A stretch of DNA of 64,000 nt from an uncultured Pseudomonadota bacterium (GTDB taxonomy: Bacteria > Myxococcota_A > UBA796 > SXON01). Position numbers and translations under genes: made by a program. Shown here in pieces: positions 26,649 through 36,122 of the stretch (its first letter is position 1; each line of letters begins with the position of its first letter). A model generated the notes under the pieces. That model saw only the letters and a program-made list of their open reading frames with translations, made no database searches and was not told the origin of the DNA. The stretch lies in NCBI GenBank assembly GCA_903844155.1, contig CAIMSU010000343.1:1-64000 (forward strand), read 5' to 3'.

Positions 26649-28499
26649 CTACTTGGCGACGGCGCTCGCGTCGTCGTGCGGACGCGCCCCGAGCGCCCGC
26701 GTGGTCAGGTGCGAGACGCGCCCGAACAGGCTGCGGACGACATGCCGGGCGACGGTGAGCTTCTCGCCGCTCGCGCCAAGGGTTCGGTCACCCTGACCTC
26801 CGAGCTCGCCCGCGAGGAACATCTCCCGCGTCTTTCGGCGTTGAAGCTTGCCGGAGCTCGTCTTGGGGAGCTGGCCGGCCTTGAGGGTCACGACCTCGGT
26901 CACCTTGAGCGAGAGCTGGTCACTGACCGCACGCTTGACCCGCTCGCCGACGTCGTCCGAGCAGTCGCTCTTGGTCTCGCACACCACGACGAGCTCCTCG
27001 CTCTCGCGCCCGGGCCGGGAGAACGCCACGACGTTGCCACGGCGCACCCCGTCCAACTCCGCGACGGCCCACTCGATCGTCTGCGGGTGATGGTTCCGGC
27101 CGTTCAGGATGATGAGGTCCTTGCAGCGCCCCGTGATGTAGACCTCGCCGCCTTGCAAAAAGCCGAGGTCGCCCGTCCGCAACCAGCCGTCCTTGAAGCA
27201 AGCGGCGGTGGCGTCCGGGTTCTTGTAGTAGCCGGCCGTCACCGAGGGGCCGCGGAAGACGATCTCGCCCTCACGGCCCTCGCCGAGCATCGCGCCATCC
27301 GCATCGATGATCGCGAGCGCGTGGTCCTCAAAGGCCTTGCCGCAGCTCACGAACGAGAGCGCGACGTGGTCAGGTCGCGCTGCCGTGACACGTCCCTCCG
27401 CGCGGAACGTCTCGGCGTCGACCGTCAGGACCTGGAGCTGTGTGAGCGGCTTGCGGAAGCTCATCGCCAGCGTGGCCTCGGCCATGCCGTACGCGGGCAT
27501 GATCGCGCCTGGATGCATGCCACATTCGGCGAAGGTGCTGACGAATTCGGCCATCACCGAGGCGTTGATGGGCTCCGCACCACAGCCCAGCATCCGGATG
27601 TTCGACAGGTCCCAGGTCGCCAATTCCTTCGGGCTGGCGCGCTTGCCCGCCAGCGCGTAGGCGAAGTTCGGGCCGAACGACAGCGTGCCCTTGTAGTCGT
27701 GCATCACCTGCATCCAGACGTTCGGGCGCTTCACAAAGGCCAGCGTCGGGATGAAGACCACGTCCACCGCCCCGATCAGCGGGGTGATGACAAAGCCGAT
27801 GAGCCCCATGTCGTGGTAGAGCGGCAGCCACGAGATCGCGACGTCTGTGCCCGGCGCGAGGCCCATCCCCTCGCTGGAGATGGCAAAGCAGTTGGCCATC
27901 AGCGAGGCCTGTGTGACCATGACACCCTTCGGCGCAGAGGTCGAACCGGAGGTGAACTGGAGGAAAGCCAGGTCCGAGGCGGTGACCGTGGGCAATGGGG
28001 CGGTGCTTGCGGCGCCGTCGGCGAGCTTCTCGACGGTCAGAAGATCGCGGAGCGTCTTGACCTTCGGCATGACCTGCCAGAGCACGTTGGAGAGCTGCTT
28101 GTCGGTGATGAGCAGGCTGGCCCCGGCGACCTGCATGATGCTCACTGCGCTCTCGGCCCAGGAGTCCAGCTTGCCAAAGGACAAGGGCGGGAACATGGGG
28201 ACCGGGACGAGGCCGGCGATCAGGCAGCCGTAGAAGGTGATGACGAAGTCCTCGGGCCCGGCGAGCACCATCGCCACGCGATCGCCACGCTGGAAGCCGC
28301 GTGCCATCAGCCGGCGTGCGCGGTCCTCGCTCGCGGCCCAGAGCTGCCGGTAGCTGTAGCGGGTGGGCTTCAGCGCGTTGTCGAGGAAGGTGTAGCCGAA
28401 CTGGTCGTAGACGGCGTTGCGGTGCAGCGCCTCGACGATGGTGGCCGGGCAGTAGGAGGCATCAAACGCGACGGCGGAAGAGTTGGAAACCTGCGACAT
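26649..28499 (-). CDS. Fatty acyl-AMP ligase (FAAL-like AMP-forming enzyme)
   Basis: 616 residues from the ATG at 28499 (MSQVSNSSAVAFDASYCPAT). It activates a fatty acid as acyl-AMP for transfer to an ACP. Core motifs are FLQFTSGSTSAPKGVMVTQ (ATP/phosphate loop), WLPLYHDMGLIGFVITPLIG, typical of the FAAL branch, MPAYGMAEATLAMSF and WLRTGDLGFL then GRCKDLIILNGRNHHPQTIE. The C-terminal LPKTSSGKLQRRKTREMF carries the catalytic lysine. FAALs differ from acyl-CoA ligases in passing the chain to a carrier protein, which fits the ACP gene directly downstream. It is the first gene of the operon. Its divergent promoter region holds palindromes. Confidence 0.93.
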   Translation of the reverse strand: MSQVSNSSAVAFDASYCPATIVEALHRNAVYDQFGYTFLDNALKPTRYSYRQLWAASEDRARRLMARGFQRGDRVAMVLAGPEDFVITFYGCLIAGLVPVPMFPPLSFGKLDSWAESAVSIMQVAGASLLITDKQLSNVLWQVMPKVKTLRDLLTVEKLADGAASTAPLPTVTASDLAFLQFTSGSTSAPKGVMVTQASLMANCFAISSEGMGLAPGTDVAISWLPLYHDMGLIGFVITPLIGAVDVVFIPTLAFVKRPNVWMQVMHDYKGTLSFGPNFAYALAGKRASPKELATWDLSNIRMLGCGAEPINASVMAEFVSTFAECGMHPGAIMPAYGMAEATLAMSFRKPLTQLQVLTVDAETFRAEGRVTAARPDHVALSFVSCGKAFEDHALAIIDADGAMLGEGREGEIVFRGPSVTAGYYKNPDATAACFKDGWLRTGDLGFLQGGEVYITGRCKDLIILNGRNHHPQTIEWAVAELDGVRRGNVVAFSRPGRESEELVVVCETKSDCSDDVGERVKRAVSDQLSLKVTEVVTLKAGQLPKTSSGKLQRRKTREMFLAGELGGQGDRTLGASGEKLTVARHVVRSLFGRVSHLTTRALGARPHDDASAVAK

Positions 28500-28592
28500 C
28501 AACGACTCCGTGGCGGGCCCGGGCAAGGCTGTATCCGGGAACCTAGCACACCAGCGCGATCCAGCCAAGTGCCGATTTGCGCTTATCTTTCG

Positions 28593-28628
28593 TCAGTCCG
28601 GTCAGTTTGGATGGACCGACTGGTCAGT
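28593..28628. promoter_or_regulatory. Putative TetR-type operators in the divergent promoter region
   Basis: ACCGACTGGTCAGT (28615-28628) is a near-palindrome with one mismatch in the ACCGAC/GTCGGT pattern seen in many TetR-family operators. A degenerate copy, TCAGTCCGGTCAGT, lies 22 bp away (28593-28606). They sit between the acyl-AMP ligase gene (minus) and the thioesterase gene (plus). No regulator gene is present in the cluster. Confidence 0.4.
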
Positions 28629-28677
28629 CACTTCGTTTGGATGATTCCCTGGCCGAGCGTGCAATACAATACACACA

Positions 28678-28695
28678 TGCGTAGGCGCTTACGCA
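28678..28695. promoter_or_regulatory. 18-bp inverted repeat downstream of a -10-like TACAAT
   Basis: TGCGTA and TACGCA flank GGCGCT, giving a palindrome with a single mismatched pair. TACAAT (28665-28670) just upstream could be the -10 box of the thioesterase gene starting at 28750. A protein bound at the repeat would then cover the start of transcription. No good -35 box was found. Confidence 0.45.
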
Positions 28696-28749
28696 CCTGC
28701 GCCCGGCCCGGCGTCGGGGCGACTGCGCCGACAGGGTTACGGGGCGGGC

Positions 28750-29184
28750 ATGAGTGGCTACCCGGGCCTCGTTGTGGTCGTCCAGTCATCCCATGTGGAC
28801 ATGTTCGGCCACCTGAACCACACCTGCTACCTGGAATTCATGGAGTGGTCCCGTTTCGGGTACGCCGCCCACCACGGGTTTCCGATCCCCGAGATGATCG
28901 CGCGGGACCGGGTCGCGCCGGCCGTTCTGCGCGTGCAGATCCAGTACCGGCGGGAGTGCCGGTATGGCGACACCCTGCGGGTGACGGCCGAGGCGATCTC
29001 GGCGCGGCGGCAGATCGGCCGCGTGGCACAGCGCATCTACGCGGTGGGGCCCGATGGCGCCGATGGCGAGCTGGTCGCGGACGCCGAGCTGACGTTCGTG
29101 ATGATGAACCTGGACACGCGGCGCGCTGCACCGCTGCCCGCAGCCTTTGTGGCCTTGCTCCCGGTGGTGGGCGGCGACGGATGA
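28750..29184 (+). CDS. Hotdog-fold acyl thioesterase (4HBT type)
   Basis: 144 residues. The 4-hydroxybenzoyl-CoA thioesterase signature DMFGHLNHTCYLEFMEWSRF (residues 17-36) contains the catalytic Asp and the GHxNH turn. The strand IQYRRECRYGDTLRVTAEAI is typical of the hotdog core. Such enzymes release acyl chains from CoA or ACP. It diverges from the acyl-AMP ligase gene and overlaps the next gene by ATGA. A role in proofreading or releasing chains of the PKS system is likely but inferred from position only. Confidence 0.85.
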   Translation: MSGYPGLVVVVQSSHVDMFGHLNHTCYLEFMEWSRFGYAAHHGFPIPEMIARDRVAPAVLRVQIQYRRECRYGDTLRVTAEAISARRQIGRVAQRIYAVGPDGADGELVADAELTFVMMNLDTRRAAPLPAAFVALLPVVGGDG

Positions 29185-29975
29185 AACGCCTCCAATTGTT
29201 CGAGTTTGAGGATCTACCCTGGTTTCCCGGGGCGCTTCGGGAATGCATGACCAACTACCTCGCGGGGGTCCATCGGTTCGTGGGGACGAGCGAGCTGCTC
29301 CGGCCGCTCCTCGCGCGAGCGCTCGCGGAGTCCGACAGCCACGCAATCGTCGACCTCTGCTCGGGCGGCGGCGGGCCACTGCCGACGATCGCGGGTGAGC
29401 TGCTCGGACCCGGGGGTGGCGTCATGTCGGTCACGCTCACCGACCGCTACCCGAACCTCACGGCCGCACGGGCGATCAACGCCGGGTACACCGCGATTCG
29501 ATACCTCGAAGCCTCCGTCGACGCCACCGCCGTCCCGGGTGACCTCGTCGGCTTGCGCATGATGATCGGGAGCTTTCACCACATGGCCCCGGTGGTCGCC
29601 CACGCAATCCTCGCGGACGCCCTCAAGAGTCGCCGACCGATCGTCGTCTACGAGCTGTCCGACAACGCCGCGCCGATCGCCTTGTGGTGGTTGGCAGTGC
29701 CTTTCAACGCCGTCGTCGCGCTCCTCGCCACGCCGTTTGTCCGCCCGTTTTCACTCGTTGGGCTTGTGTTCACCTACGTCATCCCCATCCTGCCGTTCAC
29801 GATCGCCTGGGACGGGGCCGTGTCCAACGCGCGCACGTACACGCCCGACGACCTGCGGGAGCTGACGACCGACCTGCAATCGCCTGATTACACCTGGGAG
29901 ATCGGGCTGACGACGAAGAAAGGGTATCCGGGGAACGCCTGCTACCTCATCGGGCTGCCGACGAAGCCCGTCTGA
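29181..29975 (+). CDS. SAM-binding methyltransferase-like protein with membrane segments
   Basis: 264 residues. HAIVDLCSGGGGPLPTIAGE (about residues 54-73) is a class I SAM-binding motif, and SVTLTDRYPNLTAARAI supplies the acidic loop. Two hydrophobic stretches follow, APIALWWLAVPFNAVVALLA and SLVGLVFTYVIPILPFTIAW (about residues 171-213), so the protein is probably membrane-associated. The ending DYTWEIGLTTKKGYPGNACY is soluble. A methyl transfer to a lipid product or precursor is plausible. The start overlaps the thioesterase stop (ATGA), so the two are co-translated. Alternatively it could be an unrelated SAM-fold enzyme. Confidence 0.7.
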   Translation: MKRLQLFEFEDLPWFPGALRECMTNYLAGVHRFVGTSELLRPLLARALAESDSHAIVDLCSGGGGPLPTIAGELLGPGGGVMSVTLTDRYPNLTAARAINAGYTAIRYLEASVDATAVPGDLVGLRMMIGSFHHMAPVVAHAILADALKSRRPIVVYELSDNAAPIALWWLAVPFNAVVALLATPFVRPFSLVGLVFTYVIPILPFTIAWDGAVSNARTYTPDDLRELTTDLQSPDYTWEIGLTTKKGYPGNACYLIGLPTKPV

Positions 29976-29992
29976 TCCGCGGAGGGCGGATC
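29974..29992 (+). terminator. Hairpin at the end of the thioesterase-methyltransferase operon
   Basis: GATCCGC (29974-29980) pairs perfectly with GCGGATC (29986-29992) around a five-base loop and overlaps the stop codon of the SAM-enzyme gene. The downstream run is only TGACGGATTTGG, so termination would be weak or Rho-assisted. Confidence 0.4.
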
Positions 29993-30023
29993 TGACGGAT
30001 TTGGTGGCGGGTTAGCACGCTGA

Positions 30024-31421
30024 ATGGCCATCCTCGCGCTGTTGGGCTGCATCGATTCGTGCGGGGAATGCTTGACGAAGCCGCCGTGCCACGCACGCGC
30101 CTGCGATTCCACGGATTCCGACGCTTCACCCGATACATCCGCCCACACCGCGGGGGACACCGCCGTCACCCACCCCGTCCCCGTCTGGATGTGCAGCAAC
30201 GGCGAGACGATGACGTTCGACCCCGCGCCCGTCGACGCCGCCGTACCGCTCACGGTCTCGATCACGGGCACCACCGGCTACGTCTACGTCGGGTTGGCGT
30301 TCACCGGGCCCGGAACCGCGAACGTCGAATGGCAGGGGGTGACGGGCAGCCGCCCGTACACCTGGCAGTACGGGGTCACGGGGTTGTCCGCCGGCAGTTG
30401 GACGGCGACGTTCACCGCGGACAACGGCGCCACCGCCATCTGCACCGGTTCCGTCCCCGTCTACGGCACCGGCTCGACCGGCGCAGGCATCGCCGTCTCC
30501 GGCAGTTCCATCACCTTCGACGGCGTGCCCTTCCGCTTTGTCGGTTTCAATACTCGCGGAATCGTCCACTACGGCGGTGGTGACATCCTCCCCTACACCT
30601 CGACCGACGACGTCGCGACCACCCTCGACGCCGTCCAGGCCGCCGGTGGCACCGTCATCCGTGTGTTCGCCGCAAACCATGACGTCTCCAACGACGTCGC
30701 CGCCGAGCGTCTCGCCACCCTGCTCGACGCCGCTCAGGCCCGCGGGCTGCACGTCATCGTCGTGCTGACGGACGAGTATGCAACTGGGTTTTCGCCGCAG
30801 GGGGACGACCGGAGCTACGGCGTCGACGACAACGGGTACGACACGCTCACGCCCTCGTGGTACGCGAGCGGTTGGAAGGACAGCTACCGGCCGTGGGTGG
30901 ACACGGTCGTCACCCGAAACGCCGGAAACCCCGTTTTATTAGGTTGGGAGCCTGGAAACGAGACGAAGCAGCCGAGCGACCCGAACACCTGGCTCTACTG
31001 GTTGACGCAGGTGTCCGAGCAGATCCGGGCGGACGACCCGGGCACGCCCATCATCGCCGGGACGATCGACATCGCCTCCACGGCGATCCCTGATCCCGCG
31101 GAGCTGGTGGGGGTCGTTGATGTGCTGACCGTGCACCTCTACGACGGGGCGACGAGCGACGACCTGGCGACGGCCGAGGCGGTCGGAATGCCGATCATCG
31201 TCGAAGAGAGCGGGTTTTCGTCCGGTGACCGGGCGTCGGAGATCGCGGCTCACGCCGTCGCGACGTTGGGTGCCGGCGCGGACGGGTACATGCAGTGGGG
31301 GTTGATGGCGACGGCGGCCGACGATGGGGACGGGGACCGCACGTACGGCATGGATCGCGTGTTCCACGACGACTTTGACGCGTTGACGGCGGGGTATTCC
31401 ACGATCGCGGGCGGGCTGTGA
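30024..31421 (+). CDS. Lipoprotein with a GH5-like (mannanase/cellulase fold) domain
   Basis: 465 residues. MAILALLGC is a very short lipoprotein signal with Cys9; a Thr/Asp/Ser-rich linker follows (STDSDASPDTSAHTAGDTA). An immunoglobulin-like or carbohydrate-binding-like beta domain occupies about residues 52-150. The rest is a TIM-barrel glycosidase: GVPFRFVGFNTRGIVH at its start, VLLGWEPGNETKQ with the likely acid/base Glu, and MPIIVEESGFSSGD with the likely nucleophile Glu. This pattern matches GH5 enzymes such as endo-mannanases. It would act at the cell surface on plant or microbial polysaccharide. Substrate specificity cannot be read from the sequence. Confidence 0.75.
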   Translation: MAILALLGCIDSCGECLTKPPCHARACDSTDSDASPDTSAHTAGDTAVTHPVPVWMCSNGETMTFDPAPVDAAVPLTVSITGTTGYVYVGLAFTGPGTANVEWQGVTGSRPYTWQYGVTGLSAGSWTATFTADNGATAICTGSVPVYGTGSTGAGIAVSGSSITFDGVPFRFVGFNTRGIVHYGGGDILPYTSTDDVATTLDAVQAAGGTVIRVFAANHDVSNDVAAERLATLLDAAQARGLHVIVVLTDEYATGFSPQGDDRSYGVDDNGYDTLTPSWYASGWKDSYRPWVDTVVTRNAGNPVLLGWEPGNETKQPSDPNTWLYWLTQVSEQIRADDPGTPIIAGTIDIASTAIPDPAELVGVVDVLTVHLYDGATSDDLATAEAVGMPIIVEESGFSSGDRASEIAAHAVATLGAGADGYMQWGLMATAADDGDGDRTYGMDRVFHDDFDALTAGYSTIAGGL

Positions 31422-31431
31422 GCGCCCTGCG

Positions 31432-32253
31432 TTGACGGTGCTCAGGCCCTTCGTTCGCCGAGCGCTCGGCACGGCCCTCTACGCCTACGCCGTCCTCATC
31501 GTGGCGTTGTTCCTGGGTCAACGCTCGCTCCTGTTCCCGTACCGTCCGCCAGAGTCGCTCCGGCCCGAAGCTGGAACACAGGACCTCTCGGTGCCCTTCG
31601 ATGGCGGCGTCGTGCCGATGCGCGTTCATCCGGTCGACGGCCGCCCTCTCGTGGTGTGGTTTCACGGGCAGGGTGAACAGCTCGCGTCCATGGCGCCGAT
31701 CGAGGCTGCTTTTCTCGCGCGCAACCTCGGCTTCGCGGCGGTCGAGTACCCGGGCTACGGGCTGGCGACCGGGGTCGGCGCGACGCGGGTCAGCCTCCTC
31801 ACCGCTGTTGAAGCGTCCATGAGCGCGCTCGCGGCGCTCGGCTACGCCCGCCCGACTTGCGTCGGGTACTCGCTGGGAACGGGCATCGCCACGCAAATGT
31901 CCGCGAACGGCCTCTGTTCCCGGCTCGTACTCATCGCTCCCTACACGTCGCTCGCGGATATGGCCCAGCAGCGCTACTGGTACGTCCCCGCGCGCTACTT
32001 GTTACGGGACAACCTGGACTCCCTCGCGCTCGCGCCGTCTGTCCACGTCCCAGTGCTCGTCATCCACGGACTACAGGACGGCCTCATCGATCCGGCGATG
32101 GGCGAAAAGCTCGCGGTGACCTTCCCGAACGCCCGCCTCATCCTCCGCGATGGGGACCACAGCACGATTCGCTCCTCCGCGACCTGGGACGACATCGCGG
32201 CGTTCGTGCGCGCGTCCCCGACCGGCAACGCCGACGTTAACCGGCATCCGTGA
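31432..32253 (+). CDS. Membrane-anchored alpha/beta hydrolase
   Basis: 273 residues from TTG 31432 (GTG 31438 is also possible). An N-terminal membrane anchor (TALYAYAVLIVALFLGQRSL) is followed by an alpha/beta-hydrolase domain. It has LVVWFHGQGEQLASM for the oxyanion loop, CVGYSLGTGIA for the nucleophile Ser, VPVLVIHGLQDGLIDP for the Asp and RDGDHSTI for the His. This resembles the YqiA/BAAT-like serine hydrolases of the envelope (COG1073 type). It overlaps the next gene by GTGA. The substrate is unknown. Confidence 0.85.
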   Translation: MTVLRPFVRRALGTALYAYAVLIVALFLGQRSLLFPYRPPESLRPEAGTQDLSVPFDGGVVPMRVHPVDGRPLVVWFHGQGEQLASMAPIEAAFLARNLGFAAVEYPGYGLATGVGATRVSLLTAVEASMSALAALGYARPTCVGYSLGTGIATQMSANGLCSRLVLIAPYTSLADMAQQRYWYVPARYLLRDNLDSLALAPSVHVPVLVIHGLQDGLIDPAMGEKLAVTFPNARLILRDGDHSTIRSSATWDDIAAFVRASPTGNADVNRHP

Positions 32254-33101
32254 ACTCGAAGCCCAAGCACCCCGACCCGCCCCGTCGCCCGCCTGCTCCT
32301 GCGCGCGAACCCACGCGCGAGCAGCCCTCCCGAAACGAGCCTGCCGGCGACCGGCTCGAAGGGCGCAACGTGGTCCTGGAGGCGTTGACGCGAAAGCGCC
32401 GAAAGGTCCTACGGATCTGGCTCGACGCCGCGGCGAAGCCCGATTCAAAGGTGACGCGGATCCTGGAGCTGGGTGGCACGCGAATTCAGCGCGTCGACCG
32501 CCAGATCCTCGACCGGATGAGCGTTACGGGGGTGCACAATGGTGTCATCGCCGAGGCGGAGCCGTTTTTAGAGCTGACGATGGGGGACGTGCTTCGCACC
32601 GCCTTTGAGGATGCGGCGGGGAACGCCCGGAGTCCGTGTTTTGTGTTGATCGACGAGGTTCAGTACGAGCACAACCTCGGCGCCGTGCTGCGTTCCGCGT
32701 TGGGCGCCGACGTCGACGCGGTGATAATACCGGTGCAACGTGGGAAAGGCATCACCCCGGTTGTGCACCGGGTGAGCATGGGCGGGGCCGAGGCCGTCCC
32801 CGTCGTGCGCGAGGGGATCAGCTCGGCGCTCGCGCAGCTCCAGCGCGCGGGCGTGTACATCGTCGGGGCGGACATGGACGGAAAGCCCCCGTGGGAGCTG
32901 CCACTTTCGGGGGCGGTGGCGTTTGTGCTCGGCGGGGAGGACAAGGGGCTGACCGACCCGGTCCGCAAGCGGTGCGACGCCATCGCAGGCGTTCCGCTCG
33001 CCGGCGGGCTCGAGAGCCTGAACGTGAGCGTCACCGCAGGCGTCCTGCTCTTTGAGCGCGTGCGCCAGCGCGCCGGATTTCCGGTACAATCGCGGGCATG
33101 A
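32250..33101 (+). CDS. SpoU/TrmH family rRNA 2'-O-methyltransferase
   Basis: 283 residues. A Pro/Arg-rich leader (about residues 1-35) precedes the SpoU substrate-binding domain ([20 protein letters not shown]). The knotted SPOUT catalytic domain carries motif 1 [14 protein letters not shown], motif 2 [13 protein letters not shown] and motif 3 [18 protein letters not shown]. Motif 3 and the N-terminal domain are like RlmB, which methylates G2251 of 23S rRNA, but other TrmH homologues cannot be excluded. The GTG start overlaps the hydrolase stop. Its own stop overlaps the ATG of the next gene. Confidence 0.88.
   Translation: MNSKPKHPDPPRRPPAPAREPTREQPSRNEPAGDRLEGRNVVLEALTRKRRKVLRIWLDAAAKPDSKVTRILELGGTRIQRVDRQILDRMSVTGVHNGVIAEAEPFLELTMGDVLRTAFEDAAGNARSPCFVLIDEVQYEHNLGAVLRSALGADVDAVIIPVQRGKGITPVVHRVSMGGAEAVPVVREGISSALAQLQRAGVYIVGADMDGKPPWELPLSGAVAFVLGGEDKGLTDPVRKRCDAIAGVPLAGGLESLNVSVTAGVLLFERVRQRAGFPVQSRA
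33085..33090 (+). promoter_or_regulatory. -10-like hexamer TACAAT directly before the large repeat-protein gene
   Basis: TACAAT ends seven bases before the ATG at 33098, predicting a transcript that starts at the A of ATG. It lies inside the 3' end of the methyltransferase gene, so the downstream gene could be transcribed on its own despite the stop/start overlap. Confidence 0.45.
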
Positions 33102-35986
33102 CGCTCCTCGCCCTCACTTTCTCCCTCTTTTCGACCCGCACCCTCGCCGCCACGCTGACCGTCAGCACGTCAGGCGCCGCGGACTACACCTCGATCCAGG
33201 ACGCTATCGACGCTGCAGCCGACGGGGACAGCATCGCGGTGGCCGCCGGAAGCTACAGCGAGACCCTGGACTTTGGCGGCAAGGACGTGACCGTCGCCTC
33301 GGATGACGGTTCGGCGACGACGTTCCTGACCGGCTCGGGGCGCAACACGGTCACCTTCAAGAGCGGCGAATCCGCCTCGGCGAAGCTCGAGGGCTTCACG
33401 ATCGAGAGCGGTGCCACGCGAGGCGTCTACATCAAGGACTCGGACCCGACGCTCTCGGACATCGTCTTCTCGGGCCTCGGCTCCTACTCCTACGACGGCG
33501 GTGGCATCGACATCGACGGCGGTTCGACCACCTGCGCGAGCTGCTCTTTTGACACCGATCTCGCGGACCATGGCGGGGGCGTGTACATCACCGGCGGTGC
33601 GAGTGTCACGCTGTCCAACGCGACGTTGGACGCCTGCACCGCTTACTACGGCGGCGGCGTCTACGTCGACGACGGCGATCTGACCGTCTCGAACGGCACC
33701 TTCGACGCCGACGGCAGCTACTACAACGGCGGTGGCATCAGCCTCGACAACAAGTCCAGCGCAACGCTGACGGACACCGATTTCACCGATGTCTACGACG
33801 ACTATGGCTATGGCGCGGCCATCGCGGCGAACGACCACGCCAGCGTCGAATGGACCGGCGGCACGGACGACAACAGCGAGTCGATCTACGAGACGTCCGG
33901 CTATTCCGGCTCGATCTACCTCTACAACAAGTCGAGCTTGACCGTGTCGGGCGTCACGTTCAAGAACATCGACGGGTACTACGCGGGCGTCATCTATGGC
34001 GAGAGCGGGTACGCGATCACGGTGGACGCCTGCACCTTCAAGGACAACACGGCCGGCTACTCCGCGCCCGACATCTATGGGTACCTCTCGGGGACGCTGA
34101 CAGTGACGGACTCCACGTTCACGGACGAAGTGTCGACCTACTACGGGGGATCCATCTACCTTTATGATGGTTTTGACGCCTCGATCTCCGGTAGCACGTT
34201 CTCGGGGAACAGCACTGGCTACTACGGCGGCGCCGTCTACGCCTACTTTGACGGGTCACTGACGCTCACGGGGAACACGTTTTCGGGCAACACCAGCGGC
34301 TACGGCGGCGGCGCGGTGTACACGAATTCGCTCTACGACACCGTCACCGTCGACTCGAACACGTTCGAAGACAACACCTCGACGGGGGACGGCGGCGGCG
34401 GGCTCTACGCCTATTACTACTCAGACATCGTCTCGACCGACAACACATGGACCAACAACAGCGCGGCATACGGCGGCGCTGCCTACGGATACTACAATCT
34501 CAACGCCAGCTTCAGCGGGGACACGTTCACCGAGAACTCGGGGTCGGGCGGCTACGGGGGCGCCATCTACGACTACCCCTACACAGCCGCCAGCTTCGAT
34601 CTCAGCATCGACTCCTGCACCTTCTCGGACAACAGCGCGCTCTACTACGGCGGCGCCGTCGACGTCTCCACCGTGAACAACCTCTCCATCACCAACTCGG
34701 ACTTCTCGGACAACAGCGCGCCCGGCGAGTACGGCGGCGCCATCTACTCGAGCACGGCCGTGAACAGCGCCGTCAGCGACGACTCCTTTTGCGGAAACAC
34801 GGCCTACGCGGGCGGCGGGGCCTACAGCTACTACACCAGCACGAGTGACAGTTGGGACCACAACATCTTCTGTTCCAACACAGCGAGCTATGGTGGCGGG
34901 CTCTACCTCTACTACGACTACGCCTCCACCGTCGTCAACAACGACTTTCTCGACAATCGTGCGACCGCCGGGGGCGCCGGCTACCTCTACTACGCATACG
35001 CAGACTGGCGGAACAACATCAGCGCCTACAACACCGGCTATGCGCTGTACGCCGGCGAGCCCGAGTCGCAGGCGAACAGCACACTCACCTACGACGATTG
35101 GTACGACAACCTCGCGGACGACGTGGGCGGCTACTTCACCGCCAGCGACATCGCCGGCGAGGGCAACATGACGGATGCGCCCTCGTTCACGACCTACAGC
35201 GCCGATGGCGACTGCACGAACGACGACCTGCACCTCGTCGACGGCTCCTCGCTCGTGGACGCCGGTGACCCCCTCCTCCTCGACGCGGACGGCTCGTACT
35301 GCGACATCGGTCGCTACGGCGGCGACGGTGGCGTGGCCCCCACGCGCGACGTGGACGGCGACGGCTACACCAACGACGTCGACTGCAACGACAACGACGC
35401 GTCCATCCACCCCGGTGCCACCGAGGTCGCCTACGACGGCATCGACCAGGACTGCAACGGCTCGGACCTCACGGACGTTGACGGCGACGGCTACTCGGCG
35501 AGCTCCGACGGCGGCACCGACTGCGACGACACCGACGCGTCCATCCACCCTGGCGCGACCGAGATCCCCTACGACGGCATCGACCAGGACTGCAACGGCT
35601 CCGACCTGAACGACGTCGATGGCGACGGCTGGCCCGTCTCCACGGACTGCAACGACAACGACCCGACCGTCTACCCAGGTTCGCCGGGCCTCGACATGAA
35701 CTGCAACCCCATCGACACCGGCGACACCGGGCACACGGGCGACACCGGGGACAGCGGGGACACGGACACGGACACGGATTCCGACACGGACACGGATACC
35801 GACACCGATACGGACACCAACAGCGACACCGGGACGGGCGGCGACACGGGCACGGTGCCCGGCGACACGGGCGTGAAGGCGACGGGGAGCTGCGGGTGTG
35901 CGTCCGAGGGCGGGTCCACCTCCGGCCTTGGCGCGGCGCTGTTGATCGGGGCGCTGGCGCTTCGGCGTCGCGGGACTCGCGCGTAG
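33098..35986 (+). CDS. Secreted beta-helix repeat protein with MopE-type repeats and MYXO-CTERM tail
   Basis: 962 residues. A signal peptide ([16 protein letters not shown]) is followed by about 690 residues of right-handed beta-helix. The GGAVY/GGAIY and TFSGN/DFSDN motifs recur throughout, like the GGAI/FxxN motifs of chlamydial polymorphic outer-membrane proteins. Three Ca-binding MopE-like units follow, with [31 protein letters not shown] and [16 protein letters not shown] long Asp/Thr/Gly/Ser stalk ([17 protein letters not shown]) leads to [16 protein letters not shown], a hydrophobic segment and RRRGTRA, the MYXO-CTERM sorting tail. It is expected to be a cell-surface adhesin-like or structural protein. 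It overlaps the upstream gene by ATGA and has its own -10-like box. Confidence 0.88.
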   Translation: MTLLALTFSLFSTRTLAATLTVSTSGAADYTSIQDAIDAAADGDSIAVAAGSYSETLDFGGKDVTVASDDGSATTFLTGSGRNTVTFKSGESASAKLEGFTIESGATRGVYIKDSDPTLSDIVFSGLGSYSYDGGGIDIDGGSTTCASCSFDTDLADHGGGVYITGGASVTLSNATLDACTAYYGGGVYVDDGDLTVSNGTFDADGSYYNGGGISLDNKSSATLTDTDFTDVYDDYGYGAAIAANDHASVEWTGGTDDNSESIYETSGYSGSIYLYNKSSLTVSGVTFKNIDGYYAGVIYGESGYAITVDACTFKDNTAGYSAPDIYGYLSGTLTVTDSTFTDEVSTYYGGSIYLYDGFDASISGSTFSGNSTGYYGGAVYAYFDGSLTLTGNTFSGNTSGYGGGAVYTNSLYDTVTVDSNTFEDNTSTGDGGGGLYAYYYSDIVSTDNTWTNNSAAYGGAAYGYYNLNASFSGDTFTENSGSGGYGGAIYDYPYTAASFDLSIDSCTFSDNSALYYGGAVDVSTVNNLSITNSDFSDNSAPGEYGGAIYSSTAVNSAVSDDSFCGNTAYAGGGAYSYYTSTSDSWDHNIFCSNTASYGGGLYLYYDYASTVVNNDFLDNRATAGGAGYLYYAYADWRNNISAYNTGYALYAGEPESQANSTLTYDDWYDNLADDVGGYFTASDIAGEGNMTDAPSFTTYSADGDCTNDDLHLVDGSSLVDAGDPLLLDADGSYCDIGRYGGDGGVAPTRDVDGDGYTNDVDCNDNDASIHPGATEVAYDGIDQDCNGSDLTDVDGDGYSASSDGGTDCDDTDASIHPGATEIPYDGIDQDCNGSDLNDVDGDGWPVSTDCNDNDPTVYPGSPGLDMNCNPIDTGDTGHTGDTGDSGDTDTDTDSDTDTDTDTDTDTNSDTGTGGDTGTVPGDTGVKATGSCGCASEGGSTSGLGAALLIGALALRRRGTRA

Positions 35987-36122
35987 CGGCGTACACCCCG
36001 ACGAGCGCGGGATCTACGAATCCGCGCGCACGCGGGAAGGCGCTCGGACGACGATGTCGTCCCTGACGTGGTGATCGCGGGGGCACGTCCTTTGCTCTCC
36101 GGGGCAGCGACCCGGAGTCCCG

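Noticed and set aside
19647-29180. Open frame of more than 3400 codons on the plus strand opposite the PKS
   Set aside because: It mirrors the codon positions of the PKS, ACP and ligase genes. Its product shows no motif until the real SAM-enzyme gene beginning at 29181.
34421-35734. 437-codon Val/Gly-rich minus-strand frame
   Set aside because: Antisense to the repetitive beta-helix gene; its repeats merely reflect the repeats of the real gene.
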